Origin: Planctomycetota bacterium
GTDB lineage: Bacteria; Planctomycetota; Planctomycetia; Pirellulales; Pirellulaceae
Direction: 5' to 3'
DNA length: 49,696 nucleotides
NCBI GenBank assembly: GCA_029259935.1
Contig: JAJDEH010000235.1
Span: 1 to 49,696 of the forward strand
Position 1 is the stretch's first letter. Every line of letters begins with the position of its first letter. The notes under the pieces are model-generated. The model saw nothing but the letters and a program-made list of their open reading frames with translations. It was not told the DNA's origin and searched no databases. Made by a program: the position numbers and the translations under genes. This document shows positions 8,211 through 16,493 of the stretch, piece after piece.

Positions 8211-8606
8211 ATGGCCACCAATTTAATGAAACAGATTCAAATTGTACTCATAGCAATGCTGATGGTTGGCCAATATTTTGCAATGAACGATGCAGTCGCT
8301 CACCCCGGCCATGATCATGTGCTGACCAAAGATCAGGCTATTGTTCGGGGAAGCGATATCGTTTCGTCATTCGTCAAAAAGGAAACGCCTGTCGCCGGAC
8401 AATCCCTGGACGAAAGTTGGGTGGATGGGAACAACCCGATGACCTGTCATTCTACGCCTTTGTATTTTCTGATTGCCGTTAAAAACAGGACTACGGGAAA
8501 GTCGGTCTTTTTGCTATTAACGAGTGCCGGAAAATTTCTGCGCGCAAAATTCGATCGTGATTTCGCGGAACTGATATTTTCGTCGTACCCGGTGCAGGCT
8601 TGCTGA
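8211..8606 (+). CDS. DUF6488-like small periplasmic protein
   Basis: This 131-residue protein has an N-terminal hydrophobic signal (IQIVLIAMLMVGQYFAM) followed by VAHPGHDHVLTKDQAIVRGSDIVSSFV and LDESW. A His-rich cleavage region, a short helix and a D/ESW segment are what I recall of small DUF6488-type proteins in metal-resistance islands. The C-terminal half (KSVFLLLTSAGKFLRAKF) looks like a beta hairpin. Two in-frame ATGs (8211, 8226) have equally poor ribosome-binding sites. It is transcribed toward the long cus/cop operon and stands alone. Function unknown; the family label is from memory of the pattern. Confidence 0.6.
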   Translation: MATNLMKQIQIVLIAMLMVGQYFAMNDAVAHPGHDHVLTKDQAIVRGSDIVSSFVKKETPVAGQSLDESWVDGNNPMTCHSTPLYFLIAVKNRTTGKSVFLLLTSAGKFLRAKFDRDFAELIFSSYPVQAC

Positions 8607-8738
8607 CGCTACGTTAGTAAAATTGCGCTGATTTTCGATTTCTTAAGCGTCATCGATCACAAAAGCCAACCGTCGATGTTTCCCAATAGCCAATCCTTGG
8701 TTTGAATCGTGTTCACTGGTCATCAAACTCTTTGCCAT

Positions 8739-10073
8739 CTAATGATCATGCTCTGCGGCCTCACCATCGGAGGGCCCGTTTCGATGTCGTCGTAAGAACA
8801 GACTTTCGAACCCGAACACCGCGGCGATGCCGATCGCGGCCACTATCAGAATGAACGGATCCGAAGTCCCCTTGATGATCAGGAATGCCGACAGCACGGC
8901 CGCGTCCAGTGTGATCGCGCTGATCAACACCCAGGCTTTTGCCCCCACATCGGCACGCAGGTGCCGCAGCACGCCCCAGTGGACAGCGATGTCCATCACC
9001 AAATAGAAAATTGCGCCGAGCGAGGCGATGCGACTGAGATCGAAAAAGGCCGCCAGCAATGCTGCCAGAACAACCGTATATACCAGCGTATGTTTTTGAA
9101 TGCCGCCGGGCATGCCAAAGTGTCGATGCGGAATAATATTCATATCCGTCAGCATGGCCAACATGCGCGATACCGCAAACACACTAGCGAGAAGCCCGGA
9201 CGCCGTCGCGACGATGGCGATCACGACGGTTAAGACAACGCCCGTCTCGCCGAGCGCCGGGCGAGCCGCCTCCGCCAACGAGTAATCTTTAGCCGCAACG
9301 ATCTCATCGACACTGAGGGTCGCACCAACGCCGAGCGCAACCAACAGATAGACGACCACACAAAGACCGAGCGAGATCATGATTGCGCGACCGACGTTCT
9401 TGTGCGGTTCGACAACCTCACCGCCGCTGTTGGTGATCGTTGTGAATCCCTTGTAAGCAAGAATTGCCAAGGCGACGCCTGCCAAGAATCCACTCATCGA
9501 AGGGTCCTCGGAAACACCACCGGTGGCGGGTTGAAAGGTGAACCCGGCCGCCCAAAGGGCGACGCCCCCAAAGGCGAGGATTCCGCCGATCTTGATTACG
9601 GCCGTGATTTTCGAAATCGCGCCGATCAGTTTGTTGCCCGACAAATTGATCAAAAAGGCAACCAGAATCAGCCCAACGGCGAGTATCGGCGTCAGCAAGC
9701 TGGGATTATCGACATCGAACAATTGCAGCGTGTAACTGCCGAAAGTTCGGGCCACCAAACTCTCGTTGATGATCATTGATGACACCATTAGCAACGCACT
9801 CGCACCCGTCATCACGGTATGGCCGTAGGATTTTTCAAGGATCATCGCGACGCCACCGGCCGAGGGGTATTTACTCGTTACCTTGATATAGGTATAGGCA
9901 CTGAATCCACTGATGATTGCGGCAATGAGAAAGGCCAGTGGAAACAATCGGCCGGCGAACTCCGCAACCTGACCGGTCAGGGCAAAAATGCCGGCGCCGA
10001 TCATCACACCGGTACCCATGGCGACAGCCGAGGTCAGGGTCAAACTGCCAACTTTGTAGTCATCAGTCTTCAT
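8739..10073 (-). CDS. APC-family permease (amino-acid-permease type)
   Basis: The protein has 444 residues and about 12 hydrophobic segments. The first segment carries the APC substrate-site signature (AMGTGVMIGAGIFALTG). A later segment LAYKGFTTITNSGGEVVEPHKN is the consensus amphipathic region of the family, followed by AIMISLGLCVVVYLLVALG. The C-terminus ends GEAAEHDH. It is the last gene of the long minus-strand copper operon, 35 bases after the copper ATPase. Family members move amino acids, polyamines or, more rarely, metals; nothing here fixes the substrate. Its position suggests a role in metal stress. Confidence 0.85.
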   Translation of the reverse strand: MKTDDYKVGSLTLTSAVAMGTGVMIGAGIFALTGQVAEFAGRLFPLAFLIAAIISGFSAYTYIKVTSKYPSAGGVAMILEKSYGHTVMTGASALLMVSSMIINESLVARTFGSYTLQLFDVDNPSLLTPILAVGLILVAFLINLSGNKLIGAISKITAVIKIGGILAFGGVALWAAGFTFQPATGGVSEDPSMSGFLAGVALAILAYKGFTTITNSGGEVVEPHKNVGRAIMISLGLCVVVYLLVALGVGATLSVDEIVAAKDYSLAEAARPALGETGVVLTVVIAIVATASGLLASVFAVSRMLAMLTDMNIIPHRHFGMPGGIQKHTLVYTVVLAALLAAFFDLSRIASLGAIFYLVMDIAVHWGVLRHLRADVGAKAWVLISAITLDAAVLSAFLIIKGTSDPFILIVAAIGIAAVFGFESLFLRRHRNGPSDGEAAEHDH

Positions 10074-10108
10074 GCGTTGTACTCACTCACTTAGATGCGC
10101 TGTTAACG

Positions 10109-12346
10109 CTATAGCTGCAATCGGCGCAATCGCAACGCATTGCCGATCACCGATACCGAGCTCAAACTCATGGCGGCGGCTGCGATCATTGGGCTCAATA
10201 GCAAACCGAAGAACGGATACAGCACACCGGCCGCCAGCGGGATACCTGCCGTGTTGTAGGCGAACGCGAAAAAAAGATTTTGCCGAATGTTGCGCATGGT
10301 CGCCTGACTGAGTGACCGCGCTCTAACGACGCCAAGTAGATCGCCACGCACAAGAGTTACGCCCGCGCTTTCCATGGCAACGTCGGTGCCGGTACCCATG
10401 GCAATGCCGACGTCAGCCTGCGCCAGTGCGGGTGCGTCATTGATGCCATCACCGGCCATCGCCACCGTCGCGCCGGCTTCTTGTAATTCGCGCACAATGC
10501 GGTTCTTGTCCTCCGGCGATACGTCCGCATGCACATCGTCGATTCCAATTTTTTTGGCGACCGCGTTCGCGGTTCCCTGACTATCACCGGTCAGCATGAC
10601 GACTTTAAGCCCGGCCGCGTGCAATTGTTCAATGGCTTGTGGTGTTGTGGCCTTGATCGGGTCGGCCACACCGATCAAACCAGCCGCTTGGCCTTCGACG
10701 GCGACAAACATAACCGTCTGACCATCGGCGCGGTAACCTTCCGCCGGTTTTGATAGCGCTGAATCGAATGCACCCAAACGCCGCATGAGTTTCTCGTTAC
10801 CGATGGCCACAACCTGGTCGCCGATACGGGCCTGCACGCCTTCGCCGGTGATTGAATTGAAATCGGTCACGGGTGCTATTGGAATAGCGCGGTTTTCCGC
10901 TTCGGCGACAATCGCCTGTGCTAAAGGATGCTCGCTTACGGCCTCTACCGATGCGGTTAAACCCAACAACTGATTCTCTTCGAATGACTCGGTTGGCTCA
11001 ATCATCACCAGCGCCGGTCGACCTTCTGTCAGCGTACCGGTTTTGTCGACCACGATGGTATCGACTTTTTCCAACGTCTCCAGCGCTTCGGCATTCTTAA
11101 TCAAAATACCGTTTTGTGCGCCCTTGCCGGTGCCGACCATGATGGACATCGGAGTGGCGAGCCCCAAGGCACACGGGCACGCAATGATGAGGACCGCCAC
11201 GGCATTCACAACCGCGTACGCCATTGCCGGTTCGGGACCAAACATCGCCCAGACCACAAACGTTAGGATGGCGGCAACAACGACCGCGGGTACAAACCAC
11301 GCCGCTACCAAGTCAGCCAAACGTTGGATAGGCGCACGACTGCGTTGCGCCTCTGTCACCATGCGCACAATTTGAGAGAGCAAGGTATTGTCACCGGTTT
11401 GCGTGACGATCATCACAAAGCTGCCCGTACCGTTGACCGTTCCCCCAATCACAGCATCACCGGCGTGTTTCTCGACGGGGATGGGCTCGCCGCTAATCAT
11501 GGACTCATCCACCGCGCTGTGTCCGCTCTCGAGTTCACCATCGACAGGCACTTTTTCACCGGGACGTACTCTTAAGCGATCGCCCTCGGCCAATACGTCC
11601 AGGGACACGTCCTCTTCGCTACCGTCGGTACGAAGCCGGTTCGCACTGGGCGGTGCTAGTTCGAGCAACGCACGTATTGCACCGGAGGTCTGACTGCGTG
11701 CCTTCAGTTCCAGCACCTGGCCGAGCAGCACCAAGGTCGTGATTACCGCCGCTGCCTCGTAGTAAACAGCAACTTCACCGGCCGCGTTTCGAAACGTTTC
11801 AGGAAACACGCTCGGTGCGACAGTCGCCACAAGTGAATATACAAATGCGACCCCAACACCCAGCGCGATTAGGGTGAACATGTTGAGATTCAGCGTACGA
11901 ACTGAGCGCCAACCACGGACAAAAAATGGCCAGCCTCCCCATAGAACAACAGGAGCCGCGAGCGCGAATTGTCCCCATTGTCGCCACGCGGTCGGTAGTA
12001 ACTCGTCAAGCGGTCGTCCGGGAATGAGGTCGCCCATGGCATAGATGAAGAGAGGCATTGACAACGCCGCACTGACCCAGAATCGCCGCGCCATGTCATC
12101 GAGTTCGCCGGTGTCTTCTTCTTCGCTGACCATCATGGCCTCAAGTGCCATGCCACAGATGGGGCAACTTCCCGGTTCATCCTGGATAACCTCAGGGTGC
12201 ATCGGGCAGGTGTACTGACGTATCGGTGGCACGATGGCGTCACGTTCCAGCGCCATCCCGCACTTCGGGCAGTCGCCCGGTTGATCGGATTGCACGTCAG
12301 GGTGCATCGGGCACGTCCACTTCGTTGTATTTCTTTCTTCGTTCAT
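10109..12346 (-). CDS. copA: Copper-exporting P1B-type ATPase
   Basis: The ATG at 12346, with GAGGAA 8 bases upstream, is preferred over one 15 bases earlier and gives 745 residues. The N-terminus carries no CxxC HMA domain but two tandem heavy-metal-binding domains (TCPMHPDV...CPKCGM and TCPMHPEV...CPICGM). Then come the membrane metal site ACPCALG (about residue 390), phosphorylation motif DKTGTLTEG (about 434), nucleotide-binding SEHPLA, hinge [13 protein letters not shown], and the C-terminal membrane motifs YNTAGIP and [17 protein letters not shown] and MxxSS are the Cu(I) selectivity residues of P1B-1 pumps. It exports cytoplasmic Cu(I) to the periplasm using ATP, feeding the Cus pump and oxidase. 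Confidence 0.93.
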   Translation of the reverse strand: MNEERNTTKWTCPMHPDVQSDQPGDCPKCGMALERDAIVPPIRQYTCPMHPEVIQDEPGSCPICGMALEAMMVSEEEDTGELDDMARRFWVSAALSMPLFIYAMGDLIPGRPLDELLPTAWRQWGQFALAAPVVLWGGWPFFVRGWRSVRTLNLNMFTLIALGVGVAFVYSLVATVAPSVFPETFRNAAGEVAVYYEAAAVITTLVLLGQVLELKARSQTSGAIRALLELAPPSANRLRTDGSEEDVSLDVLAEGDRLRVRPGEKVPVDGELESGHSAVDESMISGEPIPVEKHAGDAVIGGTVNGTGSFVMIVTQTGDNTLLSQIVRMVTEAQRSRAPIQRLADLVAAWFVPAVVVAAILTFVVWAMFGPEPAMAYAVVNAVAVLIIACPCALGLATPMSIMVGTGKGAQNGILIKNAEALETLEKVDTIVVDKTGTLTEGRPALVMIEPTESFEENQLLGLTASVEAVSEHPLAQAIVAEAENRAIPIAPVTDFNSITGEGVQARIGDQVVAIGNEKLMRRLGAFDSALSKPAEGYRADGQTVMFVAVEGQAAGLIGVADPIKATTPQAIEQLHAAGLKVVMLTGDSQGTANAVAKKIGIDDVHADVSPEDKNRIVRELQEAGATVAMAGDGINDAPALAQADVGIAMGTGTDVAMESAGVTLVRGDLLGVVRARSLSQATMRNIRQNLFFAFAYNTAGIPLAAGVLYPFFGLLLSPMIAAAAMSLSSVSVIGNALRLRRLQL

Positions 12347-12399
12347 TGCTTGTTTCCTCAAGCTAACCGACTTCTTGGCGGCAACACGGGCATCATTTC

Positions 12400-13611
12400 C
12401 TAGTGCGGTGACCGAGCGGCAACGACCACGAAGGCCAGTACTGCGAATAACAGGCAGGCGCCGGCGATCCGTGGCAGCCGTTTCGCCGCATTGCGGTCCC
12501 GTCTCAACACGATTAACAACAACACCGTTTGCAGTGCGTAGTACGCCGCAAAACCACGTGACGCCCAGGTGATGATTTCAAAAACGTCTAACGTCCAAAT
12601 CAATATCAGAGATACACCGATAACCCACAGATACGCCGTGCGCACCGACAAAGCCTTACCCAATGTTTCTCGCACCAAACCGCTGGCCCCAACAATGTCG
12701 GCGATCGCCGCACTAAACTGACTTGCTGCGGCCGCGATCAACAGCAGCAAAGGTGCCAGCACGATGACATTACCCAGCACCAGACTTACGCCGGTTTCAT
12801 CGAAGCTTTCCAACGGATATAAAAAGAAAAGCGGACACGTCAGACCGATAAACGCGAAGTAGATGGCGCCGGAGATCCACTGTGCATTTCGCATCGTTCG
12901 AACGCGAGTCTCGGTATCGTAGGTATCGCCCAGATAGCGTGACGTCTCAAATCCTTGTGCGACCATCAGCAGTCCGCCCAATACCTGTGCCCGCTTCAAC
13001 AGGGTGCCCTCAACAATTGATTCGTGCTGAAAGTACGGCACCGATTCAGTGGCACCAAAGAGGGCCAAGCTGAGCAATAATCCGCCGATGATCGCCAACT
13101 TGATGGAGACTGATGTCGCCTCAAGACCCTCGTAACCGTCAAGCCCGCGCATCCAACCCACCGCAGCAAGCGCGACAAGAATGGCGCTGGCAAACCATCG
13201 AATCGTCTCGGGCGACTTAAGCCCAAACGCGTTAAGCGAGAATGCCGCCAGCAACGCCACGTAGAAGGCGACCGAAATGACGTACGCGATACCCAGTAAA
13301 AAAGACGATGCGCGATCGACCCGGTAAGCCAGAGGGTAGTTTTGGACGACCGCCTCATAACGGATGTTGGCACGAATGACACCGCCGACGCTGAAGGCAA
13401 CAAGCACCAACACAGCAATCGCGAATAACGACCATCGACCGGCCAGCCCATGCAGTAACGGCGCAATGACCAGGAATCCGCTGCCAATAATCGACGCCAA
13501 CGGCGTCACAGTTGCGCGCCAGATACGGCCGCGCAGAAACGCCGGGCGCAGCAACACGATCAAAAGAACCATGCTCACGCCAAGCAGAACCAGCGAATAG
13601 CGATCGAACAT
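12400..13611 (-). CDS. APC-superfamily-like polytopic membrane protein
   Basis: The 403-residue protein has about 11-12 hydrophobic segments. The second, [23 protein letters not shown], contains an unwound-helix motif (IGSGF) like TM1 of APC and Nramp-type carriers, and the middle [20 protein letters not shown] recalls the same superfamily. It has no clear assignment to a named transporter. It lies between a DUF5676 membrane gene and the copper ATPase on the same strand with short gaps (23 and 53 bases), so it is probably co-transcribed. A metal or metabolite carrier is a reasonable inference but not shown. GGAG lies 10 bases before the ATG. Confidence 0.65.
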   Translation of the reverse strand: MFDRYSLVLLGVSMVLLIVLLRPAFLRGRIWRATVTPLASIIGSGFLVIAPLLHGLAGRWSLFAIAVLVLVAFSVGGVIRANIRYEAVVQNYPLAYRVDRASSFLLGIAYVISVAFYVALLAAFSLNAFGLKSPETIRWFASAILVALAAVGWMRGLDGYEGLEATSVSIKLAIIGGLLLSLALFGATESVPYFQHESIVEGTLLKRAQVLGGLLMVAQGFETSRYLGDTYDTETRVRTMRNAQWISGAIYFAFIGLTCPLFFLYPLESFDETGVSLVLGNVIVLAPLLLLIAAAASQFSAAIADIVGASGLVRETLGKALSVRTAYLWVIGVSLILIWTLDVFEIITWASRGFAAYYALQTVLLLIVLRRDRNAAKRLPRIAGACLLFAVLAFVVVAARSPH

Positions 13612-13634
13612 AACGAACGGTCTCCGGCATCAAC

Positions 13635-13916
13635 CTAGCGAGTTGCGGTACCGGTCGCTGGGCTGCCCCAGCGTCGCATCAACATGTTATGGATCGGTAC
13701 ATAGACGAGTCCAGCATAGATGCCGTATAGAAAACTCTCGACCAATCCGAGTAGAAACCCCCACCACGTCAACCATTTGAACGCCGGCAGAATTTGCTCT
13801 AGAAACGCATGCATGTGCAGACTCTCGGGCGTGACCAAGCCCCACGCAACGCACACAATAAACGAAACGGCCGTTGCTAGGGCCAACGACCAACACACTA
13901 CCTTGAGATTTAGCAT
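13635..13916 (-). CDS. DUF5676-type small membrane protein
   Basis: This 93-residue protein has two hydrophobic segments (VCWSLALATAVSFIVCVAWG and WWGFLLGLVESFLYGIYAGLV) separated by TPESLHMHAFLEQILPAFKW. The pattern WGLVTPxSxHMH, then P-x-F-x-WL, then GLVESFLYGxY is what I know of DUF5676 membrane proteins in heavy-metal islands. AGGAG lies just before the ATG and overlaps the stop codon of the preceding peptide gene. Function unknown; the HMH between the membrane segments could bind metal. Confidence 0.75.
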   Translation of the reverse strand: MLNLKVVCWSLALATAVSFIVCVAWGLVTPESLHMHAFLEQILPAFKWLTWWGFLLGLVESFLYGIYAGLVYVPIHNMLMRRWGSPATGTATR

Positions 13917-13925
13917 ATCTTTCTC

Positions 13926-14048
13926 CTAGTGATCTTTATGATTTACGTCGGACGAGTGATTGCTGTGATGGCTGTGTCCGAACAAATGCATTCCGACGCA
14001 ACACACCAGCAAAAAAATAAAGAACCAATTTGCACCTAACCATTCCAT
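13926..14048 (-). CDS. 40-residue membrane peptide with His-rich tail
   Basis: Reading from ATG 14048, with a near-perfect AGGAGGTG 4 bases upstream, gives MEWLGANWFFIFLLVCCVGM followed by HLFGHSHHSNHSSDVNHKDH and TAG at 13928-13926. It thus has one membrane segment with two Cys and a tail with seven His. The gene overlaps the regulator's 3' end by 13 bases and its stop overlaps the Shine-Dalgarno of the DUF5676 gene, so all three look translationally coupled. Small one-helix His-tail proteins are common in copper and silver operons. A membrane-associated metal chaperone is an inference. Confidence 0.75.
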   Translation of the reverse strand: MEWLGANWFFIFLLVCCVGMHLFGHSHHSNHSSDVNHKDH

Positions 14049-14515
14049 TGTTCACCTCCTTGATCGAGAATCTGGCTTACGTCTATTGTCGAATGGCTGT
14101 CTCCGTCATCGAGCGAAATAACACGTTCGATGAGATGGCAGAGTGAATCGCCATTCGGCGTATCGTCTGGCATCGTTTTCCACACCTCAATTGCCTCTGT
14201 CATCCGGCGATGCAGCTTCAAGAGCGCCTGTATGCGCTCACCATGTTCGGTCAACCGCCGCTCGATTAACGCACGTGCTTTTGGACAAGCGGACTCGCCA
14301 CTGTCGGCGTCGCGGAGAATGGCGCGCACATCTGCCAACGTGAACCCCAACCATTTCGCACGCCGAATAAACTTCACACGATGCACATCGGAGGCACCGT
14401 AGTGTCGGTACCGATTATTCGGATCGCGAGTGGGACTCAACAATTTGAGCTTCGTGTAGTAACGGACCACGTGTGCGGGCACTCGGGCTTCTTTGGCCAG
14501 CTCACTCACTTGCAT
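14036..14515 (-). CDS. MerR-family metal-responsive regulator
   Basis: The ATG at 14515 with AGAGGAG upstream gives 159 residues, the usual length for this family. The N-terminal winged helix (MQVSELAKEARVPAHVVRYY) and the conserved RYRHYGASDVHRVKFI-AKWLGFTLADV block are typical. A long dimerisation helix follows, and the metal-loop region carries Cys77 (SACPKA) and Cys126-His127 (SLCHLIE). The Cys expected near 115 in MerR/ZntR relatives is replaced (KTMPDD), so metal geometry probably differs from CueR, ZntR and MerR. It lies in the middle of the copper operon, implying autoregulation through the upstream promoter. The inducing metal is unknown; copper or silver fits the context. Confidence 0.88.
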   Translation of the reverse strand: MQVSELAKEARVPAHVVRYYTKLKLLSPTRDPNNRYRHYGASDVHRVKFIRRAKWLGFTLADVRAILRDADSGESACPKARALIERRLTEHGERIQALLKLHRRMTEAIEVWKTMPDDTPNGDSLCHLIERVISLDDGDSHSTIDVSQILDQGGEQWNG

Positions 14516-14552
14516 AACGTTCTCCTCTTTTATCTGGGTGCAGATGTGGGCA

Positions 14553-14930
14553 TCACTGGCCGAACGTCGCCCGCAAATACTCAAGTACCGCTGCGATGTC
14601 GGCCTCTGTTAAAGCCGGATTGCCGCCTTTGGCCGGCATCGTTAGAACGGCTCCCGGTGTCGCTACACCATCCGCAATACTTTTGATGAGCACCTCATCC
14701 GGCTTCGATAGCGGACCATCTGCCTTAGTGAGATCGCTTACACCTGGTATCGCGCCCTTTCCATTGTTGCCGTGACAGGCAAAACACGTTTGCGAATACA
14801 CTGCTTTGCCAGCCTCGACGCCGGCTGACGGTGTAATGCCATCGGCCATCGAAACGAGTGGTGTCATCAGCGCCGCTATTGCCACAATCCAACGACCGCT
14901 AATTGCTTTGTTGTAGGAACGCCAAAACAT
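14553..14930 (-). CDS. Class I c-type cytochrome (125 aa)
   Basis: It has a signal peptide (RWIVAIAALMTPLVSMADG), then GKAVYSQTCFACHGNNGKGAIPGVSDL, a standard small cytochrome c with heme motif CFACH and a distal Met in VLTMPAKGG. The ATG has AGGAGG 6 bases upstream. The 5' end overlaps the preceding cytochrome gene by 32 bases. Its position between a second cytochrome and the regulator in the cus operon suggests that the pair moves electrons in the periplasm during copper detoxification. Redox partners are unknown. Confidence 0.9.
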   Translation of the reverse strand: MFWRSYNKAISGRWIVAIAALMTPLVSMADGITPSAGVEAGKAVYSQTCFACHGNNGKGAIPGVSDLTKADGPLSKPDEVLIKSIADGVATPGAVLTMPAKGGNPALTEADIAAVLEYLRATFGQ

Positions 14931-15198
14931 CGTCTGCCTCCTTCCCCGTTAAGCCGGCACGCACACGCATGTGGGCGATTGCGGGTCGCCATTGATCATC
15001 ACGCAACGATTTGGCGTCACGCATGTTGTGACACCTCGCGCATGTGTCTGCCCAGGCCTTGGCGCCCCTGGCAAACTGCATGGGATCGCTTTGCGCAATC
15101 GGAGTAGTTTCCTCAGCCTGAGCTCCGCTTGGTGAGAACATCGCACCGACGCCGAACACTAATCCAACAAGTGCGATCAAGATAATTAACGTTTTCAT
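14899..15198 (-). CDS. Small c-type cytochrome (99 aa)
   Basis: A signal peptide (MKTLIILIALVGLVFGVGAM) leads to ARGAKAWADTCARCHNMRD, one heme c motif, and a short C-terminus whose only candidate distal Met is HMRVRAG. The compact size and RDAKSLRDDQWRPAIAHMRVRAG recall diheme-partner or sulfur/nitrite-type small cytochromes. The Shine-Dalgarno AAGGAGATCGAAA precedes the ATG. It lies 16 bases after the porin-like gene and overlaps the next cytochrome, so it is clearly operonic. Confidence 0.88.
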   Translation of the reverse strand: MKTLIILIALVGLVFGVGAMFSPSGAQAEETTPIAQSDPMQFARGAKAWADTCARCHNMRDAKSLRDDQWRPAIAHMRVRAGLTGKEADDVLAFLQQSN

Positions 15199-15214
15199 TT
15201 TCGATCTCCTTTAA

Positions 15215-16483
15215 TTAGTAGCCGTAGGCAATCTGTGCGACCCAGCGATCATCATCGGTTGTTTCACCCGCCAGTCCGGTATTGGCTTCGTAGCCGAACT
15301 TAACCATGGCACTGGGTGTGATCAGATAGTTGACGCCGAACGCCCATTGCTCTTGGGAATCATCGGAATGAGGTGAATCGAAATCGGTGTAGCGAACTAC
15401 ACCTTCCCATTTGTCCTCACCAAATCGATAGGCACTTTGTGCGTACCAGGTTTCCCACTTTCCACCTTGTGGCGCGACGCTCGATGCAAGATCGTCGACT
15501 TCCTGCATCACGTATTCGCCTCGGAAATCGAAATCGCTCCAGCGATAGCTCGCATCGAAGCCGAGAACCGTGTAATCGCGTGCCGGGTCGCCGTTGATGT
15601 CCACTTCGTCATTCTCAACTACGGCGGCATCACCGAAGGCACCTGAAATGGCAATTTCAAGTCTCGGAATGGGTAGAAACGCGACGCGCCCACCAAACAC
15701 TTTTTCATCGTCGGGATCACCGCCAAAGCCTTCGGCTTCAATGGCGTGAATCTCTCCGTCTTCGCCTTCGAGCTTAGGACCATTGCCGACATAAGCGGCA
15801 TACGTAAATCGGCTGTTCGCACCGACCGGCGCGACACCGCGAAGCTGTAAGCCAACTTCCGAAATAGGCGCGGCACCGTCGTGCCCGAAACCGGGAGGCG
15901 CCGACGGTAGTTTGTTGATCCAGGACGGATGCAAATTCTGCCTAAATTGGCCGACCGGACTTAAGAACTTGCCAGCCACCAGTGTCAGTTTGTCATTCAA
16001 AAAGAGATCGACCGTCGTGTACTCGAGACCGATTTCCGTATTGCCGTTTTCTTCAACCTCGACCTCAAGTTCCGCTTCCCACAGAATCTTGTTGCCATAT
16101 AAAAAGTGAAACATAGGGTTGAAGTTAGCGATGAACGCATCACTGCCGTTTTCTTGACTTACGAAATCGGCAGATGCGTACCCAGATATGTGTGTCACTG
16201 ATGTCACATCTTTCCATTCGATTGCCGCAAGTTCAGCCCGTTGCGCCGCCTGGCGGGCGGCCGTAGTTTCGTCGTGAAGCGACTGCAAACCCTCCGCGGT
16301 TTTACTTTGCTTTGCCGCATCGAGTTCTGCGCGCAGTTCCGACAACTCCCGTGCCATTTCGTTGGCTTTTGCTTCCAGTTCATCAATGCGACTCGCGTCG
16401 CTTTGCGCAATCACCGGTGTACTTAGAAGAAGCAGAACGGCGAACGACGCCGTAATGGCTCTTCGTCTGTATTGAGTTTTCAT
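15215..16483 (-). CDS. Outer membrane porin-like protein with N-terminal coiled coil
   Basis: The ATG at 16483 with AAGGAG upstream gives 422 residues. A signal peptide (AITASFAVLLLLSTPVIAQ) precedes a coiled coil (DELEAKANEMARELSELRAELDAAKQ). The rest alternates amphipathic strands with short turns (YASADFVSQ, LEYTTVDLFLNDKLTLVAGKF, FDFRGEYVMQEV) and ends with an aromatic residue (QIAYGY), as barrel proteins do. This is the layout of phosphate-selective-porin-like proteins. It lies 10 bases after cusA in the same operon. A role in metal or counter-ion passage across the outer membrane is possible; the substrate is not visible. Confidence 0.8.
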   Translation of the reverse strand: MKTQYRRRAITASFAVLLLLSTPVIAQSDASRIDELEAKANEMARELSELRAELDAAKQSKTAEGLQSLHDETTAARQAAQRAELAAIEWKDVTSVTHISGYASADFVSQENGSDAFIANFNPMFHFLYGNKILWEAELEVEVEENGNTEIGLEYTTVDLFLNDKLTLVAGKFLSPVGQFRQNLHPSWINKLPSAPPGFGHDGAAPISEVGLQLRGVAPVGANSRFTYAAYVGNGPKLEGEDGEIHAIEAEGFGGDPDDEKVFGGRVAFLPIPRLEIAISGAFGDAAVVENDEVDINGDPARDYTVLGFDASYRWSDFDFRGEYVMQEVDDLASSVAPQGGKWETWYAQSAYRFGEDKWEGVVRYTDFDSPHSDDSQEQWAFGVNYLITPSAMVKFGYEANTGLAGETTDDDRWVAQIAYGY

Positions 16484-16493
16484 TCGAATCTCC

